A DNA stretch of 64,000 nt from Fervidobacterium sp. (GTDB taxonomy: Bacteria; Thermotogota; Thermotogae; Thermotogales; Fervidobacteriaceae): assembly GCA_026419195.1 (NCBI GenBank), contig JANZZV010000003.1, positions 209,903-273,902 on the forward strand, read 5' to 3'. Shown here piece after piece: positions 16,001 through 28,020 of the stretch (its first letter is position 1; the number at the start of each line of letters is the position of its first letter). A model generated the notes under the pieces. It made no database searches and had not been told where the DNA came from. It worked only from the letters and a program-made list of their open reading frames with translations. A program made the translations under genes and the position numbers.

Positions 16001-17938
16001 GTGACTCATGGCTGTTATCAGCTTCCAAAGTTGGTTGATGTTGCTCCAGAAAAATGTGTAAACTGTCAGTCTTGTGTTAGAGTATGTCCAGTAAAGTACT
16101 GCAACGATGCTTCTGGAGATCATGTAAAGATTATTCCCGAGCTATGTATTGGTTGTGGTGAGTGTTTGAATGCATGTACACATGATGCAAGGATTCCTAT
16201 CGATGATTTTGAAAAATTTTTAAGTGATTTAAAACGTGGAGAACAAATCGTAGCAATTGTAGCACCTGGGGTTGCGGCAAATTTTGTTAATTATCTGAAA
16301 CTCAATGGATGACTTAGATCTTTAGGGGTTAAAGCTTTTTTCGACGTTAGTTTTGGAGCGGAATTAACAGTAAAATCATACGTGGAATACATTAAAAAAA
16401 ATAATCCCAAAACAGTTATAGCGCAACCTTGTCCTGCTATAGTTGATTTTGTCCAAATATATCATCCAGAATTAGTAGAGTACTTAGCTCCAGCTGACAG
16501 TCCTATGCTTCACACGATAAAGATGATAAAAGAGTTTTATCCAAACTATAGAAATCACAAAATAGCGATAATATCACCTTGTGTGGCAAAGAAACGTGAA
16601 TTTTTCGAAACTAACTTAGGGGATTACAATGTAACATTTATATCATTATACAAATACATTAAAGAAAACAAGATCAATCTTGATTCTTATCCTGAAGTTG
16701 AGTTTGAAAACCCTCCAGCGGAAAGGGCTGTTGAATTCTCAACACCTGGTGGACTTATGAAAACTGCGTTAAGAGATGCACCGGAACTTGAAGGTAAGAT
16801 TAGAAAAATAGAAGGTCCAACGATAATTTACAGATATCTTTCAAAATACATAGACGCTGTTGAAAACGCTACAGCCCCTCTAATTCTAGATTGTTTAAAC
16901 TGTGAAATGGGTTGCAACGGTGGAACAGCAACAATTGCCAAGAAAGAAAATATGGACGTTGTCGAAAAGCGAGTAGAAGAGAGAAGTAACAGAATGCAAA
17001 ATTTGTGGAAGAAACGCAGTATTTTTGGTAAAAAGAAAGTTAATATAAAAAAGCTTAGAAGAACAATAGATAGATATTGGAAACCAGGGCTGTACAAACG
17101 AACGTATCGTAATTTAAACGACAATTTCAAATCAATAGTAAGATTGCCTTCAAAGCATGATATTGAGCAAGTTTACAAAATGTTGAAAAAAGAGGACGAG
17201 AGAGATATCCTAAACTGTGGTTCTTGTGGCTATGAAACATGCGAAAAATTTGCTATAGTAATATTTAACCAACTAAACAAAGCTGAAAATTGCAAACTTT
17301 ATGAAAAAAAGCTTGTTGAAGAAGAAAACCGTAGACTTCAAGAGCAAACACGTAAGAACGAGGAACTAATAGAAGAACTTCAACAACAACAAGCAACACT
17401 TGAAGAAGTATTCGCAACTTACTCAGAAGTTTCGACAAAGGTAAATGAAAACTTAGAAGAGCTTGACAAAAGTAATAAAGAAATAGTAGGGTTTTTGTCA
17501 AAGCTCGTTCAGTCTTTTGCAAACCAGCTGAAAAGTTTTGAAAATTCAAGGATGGAGCTTAAAGAATCGCTTCAAACAGTTAATCAACTCTGGGGTATAG
17601 CCAAAGCAATTAGTGAAATTTCGTCTCAAACAAATCTACTTGCACTTAATGCTTCAATAGAGGCTGCACGGGCTGGTGAATTTGGCAGAGGTTTTGCCGT
17701 CGTTGCAGATGAGGTGAGAAAGCTGGCTGAATCTACCGTCCAGGAAGTAAAGAAAATAGAACCGTTTGCTAAGGAAACAGAAGAATTGTTCATTAAAATA
17801 GGTTCAAAATTCGACCACGCCTCAAATACATTAAAAGAAGTTGAACTGGAAATAGAAAAAATCGCTCGTATCACCGGAGAAATAGCAGAAAGACTTGAGC
17901 AAGTCTATACTTTATCAAAGTCGATAAAATCGAAATGA
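16001..17938 (+). pseudogene. [FeFe]-hydrogenase-like iron-sulfur sensor fused to a chemoreceptor signalling domain, interrupted
   Basis: One continuous frame encodes, in order, two 4Fe-4S clusters (CVNCQSCVRVCP and CIGCGECLNAC), a hydrogenase-large-subunit-like domain with reduced H-cluster motifs ([28 protein letters not shown]), a further CGSCGYETC iron-sulfur domain, a coiled coil, and a cytoplasmic chemoreceptor tip ([18 protein letters not shown]). There is no membrane segment, so the intact form would be a soluble redox receptor for the chemotaxis kinase. A TGA at 16310-16312 interrupts the frame after LKLNG, and homologous-looking sequence resumes directly ([10 protein letters not shown]). 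The start is also odd: ATG 16008 has the ideal GGGGGG spacing but is out of frame; one extra A near 16027-16029 would join it, giving MAVISFQKLVDVAPEKC. The alternative in-frame GTG at 16001 abuts the ribosome binding site. Confidence 0.8.
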
Positions 17939-17950
17939 AGATTTTTGAAA

Positions 17951-17984
17951 AAACCTACCTCCGCTTTTAAGCGGAGGTAGGTTT
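17951..17984. terminator. Bidirectional terminator between the sensor gene and rpoC
   Basis: AAACCTACCTCCGC-TTTTAA-GCGGAGGTAGGTTT, a 14-base perfect stem with T/A tracts on both sides, placed between convergent transcription units. Confidence 0.9.
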
Positions 17985-18001
17985 TGTTGAACTTACAAAT
18001 A

Positions 18002-21000
18002 TTAAGCAAGTTTTTCTTTTTCCTCTTTTGCCAACCTTGGAGTTTCTTCGTACTGCACAGCAGAGAATATCTCGTAACCTGTACCTGCGGGAATCAGCTG
18101 CCCTACAATGACGTTTTCTTTCAAACCTTTGAGATAATCTATCGCACCTTTTATAGCTGCATCTGTAAGTACTTGTTGTGTTTGTTGGAAACTTGCAGCA
18201 CTAAGCCAGCCTTCGTATTCTAAGGATGCCTGTGTAATTCTCAATAGTCTTCTTTTGTATTTTACTGTTTCTTTTGGCATTATTTGGTAAATCTCCCTTT
18301 CTTTGTCATGATTGAGAGTTACTACTTCTTTAATACCATTTTCTACAAGCTTTTCAAGTAGTTGTTCGGTAATTTCCTCACCTTCTGAAGCCAGTTTCAC
18401 AATTTCTCCGCTTTCATCCTTGATTAAAATATGCTTTGCAAGGGTTCTTCCTATTACTCTTTTTCTGTTCAGTTCTATTTTAGCATTACCTTCCATAATT
18501 TCCTTGTTAATTTTGTTGAGAACACTAATTGGTACAAGATCACCCGGTAAGAAGTCTGTATCACCAGAATCGATTACTTCAGCTTTGTTAAGCATCTGTC
18601 TAATTATGAGTTCAAAGTGTTTATCGTGAATATCGACACCTTGTTGTACATAAACCCTCTTTATTTCTTTCAGTAGGTAAGTAGCTGTCTCTTCGGGTCC
18701 CAGTTCTTCAAGTATTTTTCTGACTTTTAGAGAGCCGCTGGTAAGTGATTGACCAGGTAATACTTTCTGTCCAACAATTACGTTTACCCTTACCCTTGAC
18801 GGAACCTCATATTCGTGGACATTTCCGAGTTCGTCTTGTATGTATATCTTCTTTGGCTCATCTTGAGAAATGTCTATTACAGTCCCCTTAACTTTTGAAA
18901 ACACTCCTTCTGGATCCTTCGTTTTTTTCCTTGCTTCAAATAATTCCTCAACTCTTGGTAAACCTTGGGTAATATCTGCTGTTGTTGCAATACCTCCAGT
19001 ATGGAATGTACGCATGGTAAGTTGTGTACCTGGTTCACCAATAGATTGCGCAGCTATTATACCTACTGATTCACCAACGTTAACTATCTTGTGATTGGAA
19101 AGATCAAGACCGTAACATTTAGCACAAACTCCTACTTCTGATTCACACGTTAACACAGATCTAACATATATTTCCGGTCTAACATATACGCTCTCAATAT
19201 TGTTTTCCTCAAGTAACTTTGCCAATGTAATATCGACTTGCTCTTCTTCAACAGCGATTTGCACTTTCTTATTTTTGTCCCATATCACTTCTTCGGCTAT
19301 GACATTTCCAACGATGGGGTATAATTTTATCTTAACACTCTTTACATTTGCTTCTCTTAATTTTCTAATAACCTCCCAATCTATCTCTGTCTCAGCTGGC
19401 AAAACTTCCACACGAATATCAACATCTTCAGCAAGTTCAGCGTATACATCAGGAATATTACCACTGACAAGCTCAAGTACACCTTCTTCTACAACATTTA
19501 CCCTCTTTTTGTACTTTGAAAGAAATCTTGCATCTTCATCAAGTATAAGTACATCTCTTGTATAAAGTTTTCCGTTCTCTGGGTTCATTAACACATTACC
19601 TGTACCCGGTTCGTAAACGTCTTTTGCAAGTACCCTTCCAAATATAAAATCTTCTATCTTCTCAACGACAAAGTTATCAGAACTTCTGAGTAACGTTGCA
19701 CGAACCCCTTCGTGGGTACCACAATCAGGCTCTGTAATGATTACACTTTGCACAACATCAACAAGTCTTCTTGTAAGATATCCTGCTGAACTTGTTCTAA
19801 GGGCCGTATCGGCTGAACCTTTTCTCGCACCGTGAGTACTTATGAAAAATTCAAGCACTGATAATCCTTCTCGGAAGTTTGAAATAATAGGTATTTCTAT
19901 TGTTCGACCAGAAGGATCAGCCATGAGCCCCCTCATACCCGAGAGTTGCTTGAGTTGGTCTTTGTTACCTCTTGCTCCAGAATCAACCATTATGTAAACT
20001 GGGTTGAACGGATTTTCTCCGAGATACCTATACGTCTCTTCTTGAACAAGGTTCGTGGCTTCCGTCCATATTTTGATCGTTTCTTTGTATTTTTCATCAT
20101 CACTGAGTAAACCCTCATCGTATAACCTTTCAATATGATCAATTTTCTTAAGTGCATCCGATATTATTTCATTCTTTTTCGGCGAAATCATAAAGTCTTT
20201 GAGACTTATCGTAAGTCCGGATATCGTTGCATAATGAAATCCGAGATCTTTGATGTTATCAAGCAGATCAGCTGTCCTATCGATACCATGGTTCTTAAAT
20301 GTTTTGTAAACAACATCTTTAATTCCATTTTTGCCAAATGTTTTGGTATAGTCTCTGAGTTCATCGGGTAATATTGAATTGAATATAACACGTCCAAATG
20401 TTGTTTTCAACACTTGCCCTTTTATATTAACAAGTATTGGTTCGTGTAATTTTATATAACCAAATTCATAAGCAAGTTCAGCTTCCTCCGGACTCGAAAA
20501 TTTCCATCTTATGTCTTCCGGTTGAATATTCTCGTAATTTTTATTCACCATCGTTAGATAGTAAATTCCTGCAACGATGTCTTTTCCTGGCATTGAAATT
20601 GGTTTGCCGTGAGCTGGCGAGATTATGTTATATCGTGAAAGCATCAGCAGTCTTGCTTCTGCTTGTGCAGCTGGTGACAGTGGCAAATGAACAGCCATTT
20701 GGTCACCATCGAAATCTGCATTAAATGGTGGACAAACCAATGGATGTAACTGTATAGCGTTTCCTTCTATCAGCTTCGGTTCAAACGCCTGGATAGACAT
20801 TCTATGGAGTGTTGGTGCCCTATTTAATAATACAACTCTTCCTTGGATTACCTTCTCAAGCTTTTCCCAAGCTTTTGGATCTTCCCTTTGGAGTTCTTTT
20901 CTGTATTTCTTAACCTTTGTTTGCGTTGCTTCGACGTTTTCTTCCTTAGAAAGTTCGGCAATAACGAATGGTTCAAAGAGTTCGAGAGCCATTTTCTTTG

Positions 21001-22954
21001 GAAGACCACATTCGTGTATCTTCAAGTGAGGACCAACAACTATAACTGCGCGTCCTGAATAATCGACACGTTTACCAAGCAGATTCCTTCTGAATCTACC
21101 TTTTTTACCCCTGATAAGATCTGTAAGCGATTTCAACGGTCTTCCGTTCCTATCAACGTAAGCTTTTCCTATCTTTCCATTGTATATGAGATTATCGACA
21201 GCTTCCTGGAGCATTCTTTTCTCGTTCCTTACAATAACTTCTGGTGCATTCATTTCAAGAAGTTTTTTGAGCCTGTTGTTTCTCATTATTACTCTTCTGT
21301 ACAGATCGTTTAAGTCAGTTGTTGCAAACCTTCCACCGTCAATTTGTATCATTGGTCTTATTTCGGGTGGAACGACAGGAAGTGCCTCAAGAACCATCCA
21401 TTCAGGTTTTGTTTCACTGTCTATAAGATCTTTAACTATCTTAAGCTTTTTTAACAGCTTTTTAGCTTTAACACTGCTTTTTGGTATTTTCTTCAATTCG
21501 GCTTCTATTTCTGCTCTAAGTACTTCCAAATCTATCTGTTCGAGCAATTTCCTTATAGCCATTGCACCGGTTTCAGCTTCTATCTTACCCGGGTATATTC
21601 TTATATATGCTTCATAGTCTTGCTGAGTTATGATTTGCCCTTTGGTTATTCCAGTCTCCTCAGTAACTTCTGGATTTACATCCGTAACGACCATTATTGG
21701 TTTATCATTTTCTATTTGCTCTTCAACTATAAACATTCCATGGTAGTATTGGCTGAAAAGTTTGTACTCTTCAACTGTCAACTTTTCTTCTTCAAAAAGA
21801 AATCTATCTGCGAGCACATCCCCTTCTTTCACCACTTCTCCATCTTGTACATAAATCCATGCACCTTCAAAAACTGGGTACTGCTTCACTTGCTGAACAT
21901 TTTCGATGTATACATTACCTGTAGTTAGTACTTCGTAAAGTCCGTTTTCTAAAGGTCTTAAGTTGAGTTGTTTGCTGTATCTTAATGTACCTGAAACAGG
22001 TGCTATCACACTATAAAGAATTGTTTCAGTTGTAAGCTGTTGGCCTTTCTTTATTTTTTCACCGTTTTTTACAAGTGCTCTTACACCGTACGGTAAAGAA
22101 AATGTGATAGGTGTATTCTTACTTGTTGGAAGTGGATTGACCGTTATAGTCTCTGAAAGTTCATCTACTTCAACTGTTCCATCGAATGGAGCAAATATAG
22201 CATCCACTCTCTTTTCCGAAACAATTTCATCACCTTGACTAACCTGATCTCCATCTTTAAAGTTCAATACCATACCAGTGTATACCCTTAACTCTACTTT
22301 TGAAACGTTACGTACAGTTATCCAATACAAATCTCTATCTGTGTGAGTTTTCTCATGTTTTATACGTATTTCTCCATCTATCTCGGATACTAAAGGGGCC
22401 CTCGGCTCTTTAACAATGTACGCCGGAGATACTTCAAAATCCCATTTTTTGGCGTAAATTTCATATTCAGTCTGGTTAAGTATTGAACCTTTAATAAATG
22501 GGGTATTTTTTGGATTCGTAACTATGAAAACACGCTCATTCACTCGCCTACTCCCAAAATACACTATGTTCTCAATATCCTTAACACTCATGTCAAGAAG
22601 TGTAGCAATTATACTTGGAGTATTTTTCAAATACCAAACATGTGTCACAGGAGCTGCAAGTTCTATATGTCCAAATCGTCTTCGCCTTGCATCTTTGGAT
22701 TCTACTCTTACACCACATTTCTCACAAACCGTACCTTCGTATTTTTTCCCACTGTATTTTCCACAAGCACATTCGTAATCTTTTACAGGTCCAAATATCC
22801 TTTCACAGAAAAGTCCTTCCCTTTCAGGTTTAAAGGTACGGTAATTTATAGTTTCCGCTTTCTTAACTTCTCCACTCGACCAATTCCTTATAACTTCAGA
22901 AGACGCTACTCGTACTTTTACACTTGCAATCTTTCTTTTGAAAGAAGAACTCAT
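18002..22954 (-). CDS. rpoC: RNA polymerase beta' subunit
   Basis: The 1650-residue beta' subunit carries the catalytic magnesium-binding motif NADFDGDQ at residues 745-752 and the N-terminal zinc site [19 protein letters not shown] region near residue 64. It is far longer than the roughly 1200-1400 residues of Bacillus or E. coli. The excess lies mainly between about residues 150 and 460, where repeated beta-rich segments (such as APFDGTVEV and APVSGTLRY) look like tandem sandwich-barrel hybrid motifs; Thermotogales and some other phyla are known to carry such an insertion here. The trigger-loop and bridge-helix regions are intact. It follows rpoB after 72 bases with its own GGAGGG. Confidence 0.97.
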   Translation of the reverse strand: MSSSFKRKIASVKVRVASSEVIRNWSSGEVKKAETINYRTFKPEREGLFCERIFGPVKDYECACGKYSGKKYEGTVCEKCGVRVESKDARRRRFGHIELAAPVTHVWYLKNTPSIIATLLDMSVKDIENIVYFGSRRVNERVFIVTNPKNTPFIKGSILNQTEYEIYAKKWDFEVSPAYIVKEPRAPLVSEIDGEIRIKHEKTHTDRDLYWITVRNVSKVELRVYTGMVLNFKDGDQVSQGDEIVSEKRVDAIFAPFDGTVEVDELSETITVNPLPTSKNTPITFSLPYGVRALVKNGEKIKKGQQLTTETILYSVIAPVSGTLRYSKQLNLRPLENGLYEVLTTGNVYIENVQQVKQYPVFEGAWIYVQDGEVVKEGDVLADRFLFEEEKLTVEEYKLFSQYYHGMFIVEEQIENDKPIMVVTDVNPEVTEETGITKGQIITQQDYEAYIRIYPGKIEAETGAMAIRKLLEQIDLEVLRAEIEAELKKIPKSSVKAKKLLKKLKIVKDLIDSETKPEWMVLEALPVVPPEIRPMIQIDGGRFATTDLNDLYRRVIMRNNRLKKLLEMNAPEVIVRNEKRMLQEAVDNLIYNGKIGKAYVDRNGRPLKSLTDLIRGKKGRFRRNLLGKRVDYSGRAVIVVGPHLKIHECGLPKKMALELFEPFVIAELSKEENVEATQTKVKKYRKELQREDPKAWEKLEKVIQGRVVLLNRAPTLHRMSIQAFEPKLIEGNAIQLHPLVCPPFNADFDGDQMAVHLPLSPAAQAEARLLMLSRYNIISPAHGKPISMPGKDIVAGIYYLTMVNKNYENIQPEDIRWKFSSPEEAELAYEFGYIKLHEPILVNIKGQVLKTTFGRVIFNSILPDELRDYTKTFGKNGIKDVVYKTFKNHGIDRTADLLDNIKDLGFHYATISGLTISLKDFMISPKKNEIISDALKKIDHIERLYDEGLLSDDEKYKETIKIWTEATNLVQEETYRYLGENPFNPVYIMVDSGARGNKDQLKQLSGMRGLMADPSGRTIEIPIISNFREGLSVLEFFISTHGARKGSADTALRTSSAGYLTRRLVDVVQSVIITEPDCGTHEGVRATLLRSSDNFVVEKIEDFIFGRVLAKDVYEPGTGNVLMNPENGKLYTRDVLILDEDARFLSKYKKRVNVVEEGVLELVSGNIPDVYAELAEDVDIRVEVLPAETEIDWEVIRKLREANVKSVKIKLYPIVGNVIAEEVIWDKNKKVQIAVEEEQVDITLAKLLEENNIESVYVRPEIYVRSVLTCESEVGVCAKCYGLDLSNHKIVNVGESVGIIAAQSIGEPGTQLTMRTFHTGGIATTADITQGLPRVEELFEARKKTKDPEGVFSKVKGTVIDISQDEPKKIYIQDELGNVHEYEVPSRVRVNVIVGQKVLPGQSLTSGSLKVRKILEELGPEETATYLLKEIKRVYVQQGVDIHDKHFELIIRQMLNKAEVIDSGDTDFLPGDLVPISVLNKINKEIMEGNAKIELNRKRVIGRTLAKHILIKDESGEIVKLASEGEEITEQLLEKLVENGIKEVVTLNHDKEREIYQIMPKETVKYKRRLLRITQASLEYEGWLSAASFQQTQQVLTDAAIKGAIDYLKGLKENVIVGQLIPAGTGYEIFSAVQYEETPRLAKEEKEKLA

Positions 22955-23026
22955 TTATTTTCCCTCCTCTTAACGTCGGGCACTTATTTAAGTATTCCTT
23001 TCCGTACCAATTATATTTTGGTACTA

Positions 23027-26000
23027 CTATAGTTTTTCTATATCGATTTCATTACCACGTTCATCGTATACCCTTACATCGAGTGCAAGCCCCTTCAATT
23101 CACGTACCAAGACTTTGAAGCTTTCTGGCAAACCAGGTTCAGGTAAATTCTTGCTTTTCATTATTGCTTTGTAAACTTCTGTTCTACCTTTAATATCGTC
23201 ACTTTTAACAGTCAACATTTCATTTAGTGTATAAGAAGCTCCATACGCTTCAAGTGCCCAGACTTCCATCTCTCCAAATCTTTGACCACCGAATTGTGCT
23301 TTACCACCGAGTGGTTGCTGATGGATAAGCGAGTATGGTCCAGTTGCTCGTGCATGAATCTTATCACGTGCTATGTGAATAAGTTTCATAATGTACATGT
23401 AGCCTACGAGTACTGGATAGTCAAATTCTTTACCTGTCCTACCATCCCTCAATACAACCTTGCCAGACGGATTTTCTGGATCATCTCCATAGTGTAGTTT
23501 CAACGACTCTCTTGCTTTGTAAAGTTCTGGTAATATTTCATCTTCCTTTGCACCATCAAAAACAGGAGTAGCAAAATATCTATTTGTCAACTTAGCTAGC
23601 CATCCAAGTGATGTCTCAAGTACCTGACCAATGTTCATACGTGATGGAACACCAAGAGGACTTAACACAACTTGTACAGGCGTACCATCTGGTAAAAATG
23701 GCATATCTTCTTTTGGAAGAATCATTGAAACAACGCCTTTGTTACCATGCCTACCTGCAAGTTTATCTCCAACCTCAAGAGGTTTTCTTGTAGCGAGATA
23801 AACTCTAACAAGTGTGTTAACACCTGGACCTAAATCACCAACTTCTTCTTTATGAAAAACATGTACACCTATAACTCTACCTTCGACACCGTGAGGTACT
23901 CTGAGTGAAGAGTCTTTTACATCTTTACCTTTTTCACCAAAGACAGATCTCATTATTTTTTCTTCAGGACTTGCATCGCTTTCTCCTTTTGGTGTGACTT
24001 TACCAACCAATATATCTTGCGAACTGAAATATTTCTGTTTACCAACGTACGCTCCTATCCGAATGATACCGTTTTCATCAAGATTTCTTAAATTTTCCTT
24101 TGAGACGTTCGGTATCTCAGCGGTTATTTCTTCTGGACCAACACGCGTCTCCCTAGCTGTTGTTTCATACACCTCTATGTGAACAGAAGTGAATGTGTCA
24201 TCTTCAAGAAGCTCTTCACTAACAAGAATTGCATCCTCAAAGTTATATCCTTCCCAAGGTAAGAACGCAACAAGTACATTTTTACCAAGTGCAAGCTCAC
24301 CATTGTCGGTAGCAGGACCGTCGGCTATTGGTGTACCTCTTTTTACAAACTCACCAACATTTACAATTGGTCTTTGGTTAATCGATGTATCTTGGTTTGA
24401 CCTAACATATTTCAAAAGATTGTACTCATCAACGATTGGGTTACCCTTTTTGTCATATAGTAACTCTCCATTTTCATTTGTTCTGTGAACTATAATCTTT
24501 CTACCGTCTACTTTTTTAACTACACCGTCATTTTTTGCAATGACTACATGTCCAGAGTATATAGCCGCATAATATTCCATACCAGTACCCACAAGTGGAG
24601 CCTCGGGTTTGACAAGTGGCACAGCTTGCCTTTGCATATTTGAACCCATCAGCGCACGGTTTGCATCATCATGCTCAAGAAACGGAATTAACGATGTTGT
24701 AACACTCACTATTTGCTTGGGAGAAATGTCGACTAAGTCAACCTCATCTTTATGGACATAAACTATCTTTTCCAAATATCTAACAGGTACCCTTTCTTGA
24801 ACAATATTCCCATATTCATCAAAAGCAATTGTCACAGACGCAATTCTGTAATTTTCTTCCTCATCTGCAGCCAAGTAAACAACTTCATCCGTAAGTTTTC
24901 CATCGACAACTTTCCTATACGGTGTTACCAAAAATCCAAATCTATCAATCGTGGCATAAACAGACAGAGAGGTTATAAGACCTATGTTACCTCCTTCTGG
25001 AGTTTCAATAGGGCACATTCTACCGTAATGTGAATGGTGAACGTCGCGAACCTCGAATCTTGCCCTTTCTCTTTTTAACCCACCTGGTCCTACAGCTGTT
25101 AACCTTCTTTTATGAGTTAATTCCGCTATTGGGTTCACCTGATCCATGAATTGTGATAATGGATTGGTTGCAAAGAAACTATTTAGCGAAGCAATTACAT
25201 TTCTTAAGTTAATCAAACTTGGTATCGAGATTTTGTCAAGGCTAGTGTACGTAGCCAATTTTTCTTGGATTTGGTGAACTGATTTTGAAAATGCCCTCTC
25301 AAACTCAGAGGCAATTAGTTCACCAACGGTTTTAACTCTTTTGTTTGCAAGATGATCTTTTGTGTCAAGTGTTTCTGGATGTTTCTCAGTCTCAAGAAGC
25401 ATTCTAAGAACAAGTATTATATCCATCGGTGTTAAAGCATTAAAGCTTTCTTCATATTCAACGTTCTCAACAATTTTTTGATTCTTACCCTCAATTTCCA
25501 TCAGATATTTCCTATAAGCATTTGTCAATTTCTTATTCATCTTGTAGCGTCCAACCTCAGAAAGTTCAAAACGTTCTTCGTTAAAGTATAGATTATGCCA
25601 ATACGATTTTGCTGCATTGTACCTAAAGACTTCACCGGGTCTGAGTTCTTTGTAAATTTCCATATAAGCTCTCAATTCGCTTATATTCTCTTCCATAGGT
25701 ATCTTGAGCTTTTCTTTTAATTTCGCATATGTTTTAAAAACGTACTTGTTAACAACCTTTATCTTTTCAATTCCATGTTCTCTGAATATATCAACTAAGG
25801 TAGGTGTTAAAACAGACCCCTTTTCGGCTAAAACTTCGCCACTTTTTGAAATAACCTTCTCAAGAATTATTATTCCTTCTGATTGCCTCAAGGTATAATC
25901 GTCTTCAACATCGATGTAAGTTGGAAAAAGCGACAGAATATCTATATCATTTTGAAATCCAAGGGTTTTCAAAACGAGGAAAAGGTTTAATCTCTTTCTT

Positions 26001-26575
26001 CTATCAATTCTTGCGTAAAGTGTTTCATCGTTGAGATTCAACATTATTTCAAGCCAAACACCACGGACGGGTAAAAAGTGAGCCAAATATATTGGTTTTG
26101 CACCTATATTTTTGGTTGGCTCTTCAACAAAATAAACACCGGGGCTTCTGACAAGTTGACTTACAACTACCCGTTCAACACCGTTAATAACAAACGTTTG
26201 ATTTTCTGTCATCACAGGATAATTGCCAAGTGAAACTTCCTCTTCACGCATTTCACCAGTTGAAATATCAGTAACTCTAACTGTTGCGTAAAAAGGAGCA
26301 ACATATGTTAACAACCTCTGCTTACATTCTTCAACAGAGTGCAATGGTTCACCTACTCTGAATTTGACAAACTCAAGGCTAAAACCTTTGTCCCTTCTAC
26401 CTTCGACTTTTGCTGAGGTTATAGGACTGAACTTCTTAAGAATACGCAATATACCACTTTCAAGGAGTTCTTGGAAAGATTTACGCTGAATCTCAACAAG
26501 GTCGGGGACTTCTACAATCTCTTTGACTTTTCCAAAAAGATGCCTTGTTCTCTTACCAATTTGGTAGGTTTTCAT
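23027..26575 (-). CDS. rpoB: RNA polymerase beta subunit
   Basis: The 1182-residue beta subunit forms one side of the active-site cleft. Conserved regions include the rifampicin-pocket segment [34 protein letters not shown], the [16 protein letters not shown] lysine block and the C-terminal clamp connector with [19 protein letters not shown]. The start at 26575 follows AGAGGTGAT. A 211-base gap with a terminator-like hairpin separates it from rplL, so polymerase subunits are probably made at lower level than L10 and L12. It is the third gene of the rplJ-rplL-rpoB-rpoC operon. Confidence 0.97.
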   Translation of the reverse strand: MKTYQIGKRTRHLFGKVKEIVEVPDLVEIQRKSFQELLESGILRILKKFSPITSAKVEGRRDKGFSLEFVKFRVGEPLHSVEECKQRLLTYVAPFYATVRVTDISTGEMREEEVSLGNYPVMTENQTFVINGVERVVVSQLVRSPGVYFVEEPTKNIGAKPIYLAHFLPVRGVWLEIMLNLNDETLYARIDRRKRLNLFLVLKTLGFQNDIDILSLFPTYIDVEDDYTLRQSEGIIILEKVISKSGEVLAEKGSVLTPTLVDIFREHGIEKIKVVNKYVFKTYAKLKEKLKIPMEENISELRAYMEIYKELRPGEVFRYNAAKSYWHNLYFNEERFELSEVGRYKMNKKLTNAYRKYLMEIEGKNQKIVENVEYEESFNALTPMDIILVLRMLLETEKHPETLDTKDHLANKRVKTVGELIASEFERAFSKSVHQIQEKLATYTSLDKISIPSLINLRNVIASLNSFFATNPLSQFMDQVNPIAELTHKRRLTAVGPGGLKRERARFEVRDVHHSHYGRMCPIETPEGGNIGLITSLSVYATIDRFGFLVTPYRKVVDGKLTDEVVYLAADEEENYRIASVTIAFDEYGNIVQERVPVRYLEKIVYVHKDEVDLVDISPKQIVSVTTSLIPFLEHDDANRALMGSNMQRQAVPLVKPEAPLVGTGMEYYAAIYSGHVVIAKNDGVVKKVDGRKIIVHRTNENGELLYDKKGNPIVDEYNLLKYVRSNQDTSINQRPIVNVGEFVKRGTPIADGPATDNGELALGKNVLVAFLPWEGYNFEDAILVSEELLEDDTFTSVHIEVYETTARETRVGPEEITAEIPNVSKENLRNLDENGIIRIGAYVGKQKYFSSQDILVGKVTPKGESDASPEEKIMRSVFGEKGKDVKDSSLRVPHGVEGRVIGVHVFHKEEVGDLGPGVNTLVRVYLATRKPLEVGDKLAGRHGNKGVVSMILPKEDMPFLPDGTPVQVVLSPLGVPSRMNIGQVLETSLGWLAKLTNRYFATPVFDGAKEDEILPELYKARESLKLHYGDDPENPSGKVVLRDGRTGKEFDYPVLVGYMYIMKLIHIARDKIHARATGPYSLIHQQPLGGKAQFGGQRFGEMEVWALEAYGASYTLNEMLTVKSDDIKGRTEVYKAIMKSKNLPEPGLPESFKVLVRELKGLALDVRVYDERGNEIDIEKL

Positions 26576-26716
26576 ATCATCACCTCTTCCTCATTCATTA
26601 CACATTCGGTTGGAAATTAAACATCTGCGGGGGTTGAGAAAGAAAAAATGGATAGGTATAAACCTAATTTACCGTTCTTGAAAAACGGTTGATAATAGAC
26701 CAATTATATATTAAAC

Positions 26717-26754
26717 CATAAAAACCCCGCATTGTACAGTACCATGCGGGGTTT
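26717..26754 (-). terminator. Attenuator-type hairpin between rplL and rpoB
   Basis: On the minus strand AAACCCCGCAT and ATGCGGGGTTT form an 11-base stem followed by TTTTTATGG. It lies just after rplL and before rpoB in one operon, where partial termination is known in other bacteria. Full versus partial termination cannot be read from the sequence. Confidence 0.75.
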
Positions 26755-26786
26755 GATACACAATATTCTTTGTTTAGAAAAATATG

Positions 26787-27173
26787 TTACTTTATTTCAA
26801 CTTCTCCTCCAACTTCTGTAATCTTTTTCTTGATATCCTCTGCTTCTTCTTTCTTTACACCTTGCTTAATGAATGCATCTGGCGCACCTGCTTTTTCCAC
26901 CAAGTCTTTTGCTTCTTTAAGACCAAGACCTGTGATTTCTCTTACGACTTTAATAACTTCCACTTTCTTTGCACCGAAGCTCTTGAGCAGAACATCAAAT
27001 GTATCTTTTTCTTCTACAGCTGCGGCTGGAGCTGCTGCAGCTGCTACAGGCATAGCTGCCATGACTGGGGCTGCTGCGCTAACACCAAATCTTTCTTCAA
27101 GCATTTTGACAAGTTGGGCAAGTTCTGCAACGGTTAAACTTTCGATCGCTTTTACGAGTTCTTCCAATGTCAT
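26787..27173 (-). CDS. rplL: Ribosomal protein L7/L12 (bL12)
   Basis: The 128-residue stalk protein recruits translation GTPases to the ribosome as dimers bound to L10. It has the N-terminal dimerisation helices ([15 protein letters not shown]), an Ala/Pro/Met-rich hinge near residues 36-58 and the compact C-terminal domain with [17 protein letters not shown]. The ATG at 27173 has GGAGGTG eight bases upstream; a longer frame to 27215 lacks a site. It lies 57 bases downstream of rplJ. Confidence 0.97.
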   Translation of the reverse strand: MTLEELVKAIESLTVAELAQLVKMLEERFGVSAAAPVMAAMPVAAAAAPAAAVEEKDTFDVLLKSFGAKKVEVIKVVREITGLGLKEAKDLVEKAGAPDAFIKQGVKKEEAEDIKKKITEVGGEVEIK

Positions 27174-27230
27174 GATATACACCTCCACTTTTTTAGTTAT
27201 ATTTTTCATACACAAGCAAAAGTCAATATC

Positions 27231-27776
27231 TTATTGTTGCTCTTTTTTCTCCTTAATTGCGTTAAGAGCGTACATAACACTTCTAAGCACACCGGCAAGA
27301 GAATTGACCAACCCACGGATGGGTGCTTGGATTCCGCCAACAACCATTGCAATGAGTTGTTCTCTTGATGGAAGCTTCGACAATTCTTCCAGTTGTTCGC
27401 CTGGGAAGAACTTTTTCTCAAGGTACACACCTTTGCAAGTAGGTACTCCTTTGTTTTCTTTGACGAAGTTATAGAAAATTTTTATAGCCTCTACTGGATC
27501 ACCTTCTGTAACGTACAAAACTGCTGTTGGACCAAACAATGCTGTACCGTGGTTTTCAATATCATAGCCTGAGTTTTTAAGAGCCATTTTTAAAAGCGTG
27601 TTTTTGACAACAGTTAACCTTGCGCCGGCTCCAAACTTTTCTCTCAACGACCTTCTCAATTTGGTCATTTGAGCGACTGTTAAACCTTTGAAATCTGCAA
27701 ACAAAACCAACGATGAGTTTTCGAATTCGCCCGTCAACTCCTGGACAAGTTGTTCTTTTTCAGGTCTTCTAAGCAC
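27231..27776 (-). CDS. rplJ: Ribosomal protein L10 (uL10)
   Basis: L10 anchors the L12 stalk to 23S rRNA and, with L12, usually represses its own operon by binding the mRNA leader. The 181-residue protein has the ordinary N-terminal rRNA-binding domain (LVLFADFKGLTVAQMTKLR) and a C-terminal helix rich in charged residues that binds L12 dimers. It starts at GTG 27776, nine bases after GGGAGGTGA. It is the first gene of the operon and sits directly behind an L10-leader structure with a terminator. The usual upstream neighbours rplK and rplA are absent here. Confidence 0.95.
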   Translation of the reverse strand: MLRRPEKEQLVQELTGEFENSSLVLFADFKGLTVAQMTKLRRSLREKFGAGARLTVVKNTLLKMALKNSGYDIENHGTALFGPTAVLYVTEGDPVEAIKIFYNFVKENKGVPTCKGVYLEKKFFPGEQLEELSKLPSREQLIAMVVGGIQAPIRGLVNSLAGVLRSVMYALNAIKEKKEQQ

Positions 27777-27833
27777 ATCTTCACCTCCCGTATATTCATA
27801 AGCTATATCAGTTGACTCTTAATAATACAAAAA

Positions 27834-27941
27834 GAAAAAAGCCTCTCAACGAGGCAAGACAAAAGAGAACACCACTGAGGTTTCTCTTTTGTGCCTCCTG
27901 CAGGCGACCGAAAGGTCTTTGTTGAACCTGCATTCTCAGGC
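27834..27941 (-). ncRNA. L10 leader (autoregulatory RNA) with terminator
   Basis: The transcript begins GCCTGAGAATGCAGG, has a GACC-TTTC-GGTC hairpin, then CCTGCAGGAGGC, giving the nested helices and internal loop of the L10-L12 binding site. A second hairpin (ACAAAAGAGA with TCTCTTTTGT) follows, then the terminator GCCTC-GTTGA-GAGGC-TTTTTT. The GGAGGC end of the first structure could also pair with the terminator's GCCTC arm, so binding of L10-L12 may decide between terminating and reading through. This fits the L10 leader family; the switching detail is inference. Confidence 0.88.
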
Positions 27942-27950
27942 GTTATAGCA
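27942..27950 (-). promoter_or_regulatory. Extended -10 promoter of the rplJ operon
   Basis: TGCTATAAC on the minus strand (TG-N-TATAAC) lies directly ahead of the L10 leader, placing the transcription start near its first bases. No good -35 box is present. Confidence 0.5.
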
Positions 27951-28020
27951 CTGGTATTTTATCATCATGTACGATACGTGTGGTGAATTCAATGTAACAA
28001 TCTGATGAAATATTATAATT

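Noticed and set aside
16310-16333. Selenocysteine insertion at the TGA in the hydrogenase-like gene
   Set aside because: The following CTTTA-GGGGT-TAAAG can form only a weak five-pair hairpin without the features of a bacterial SECIS, and the position does not fall in a cysteine motif.
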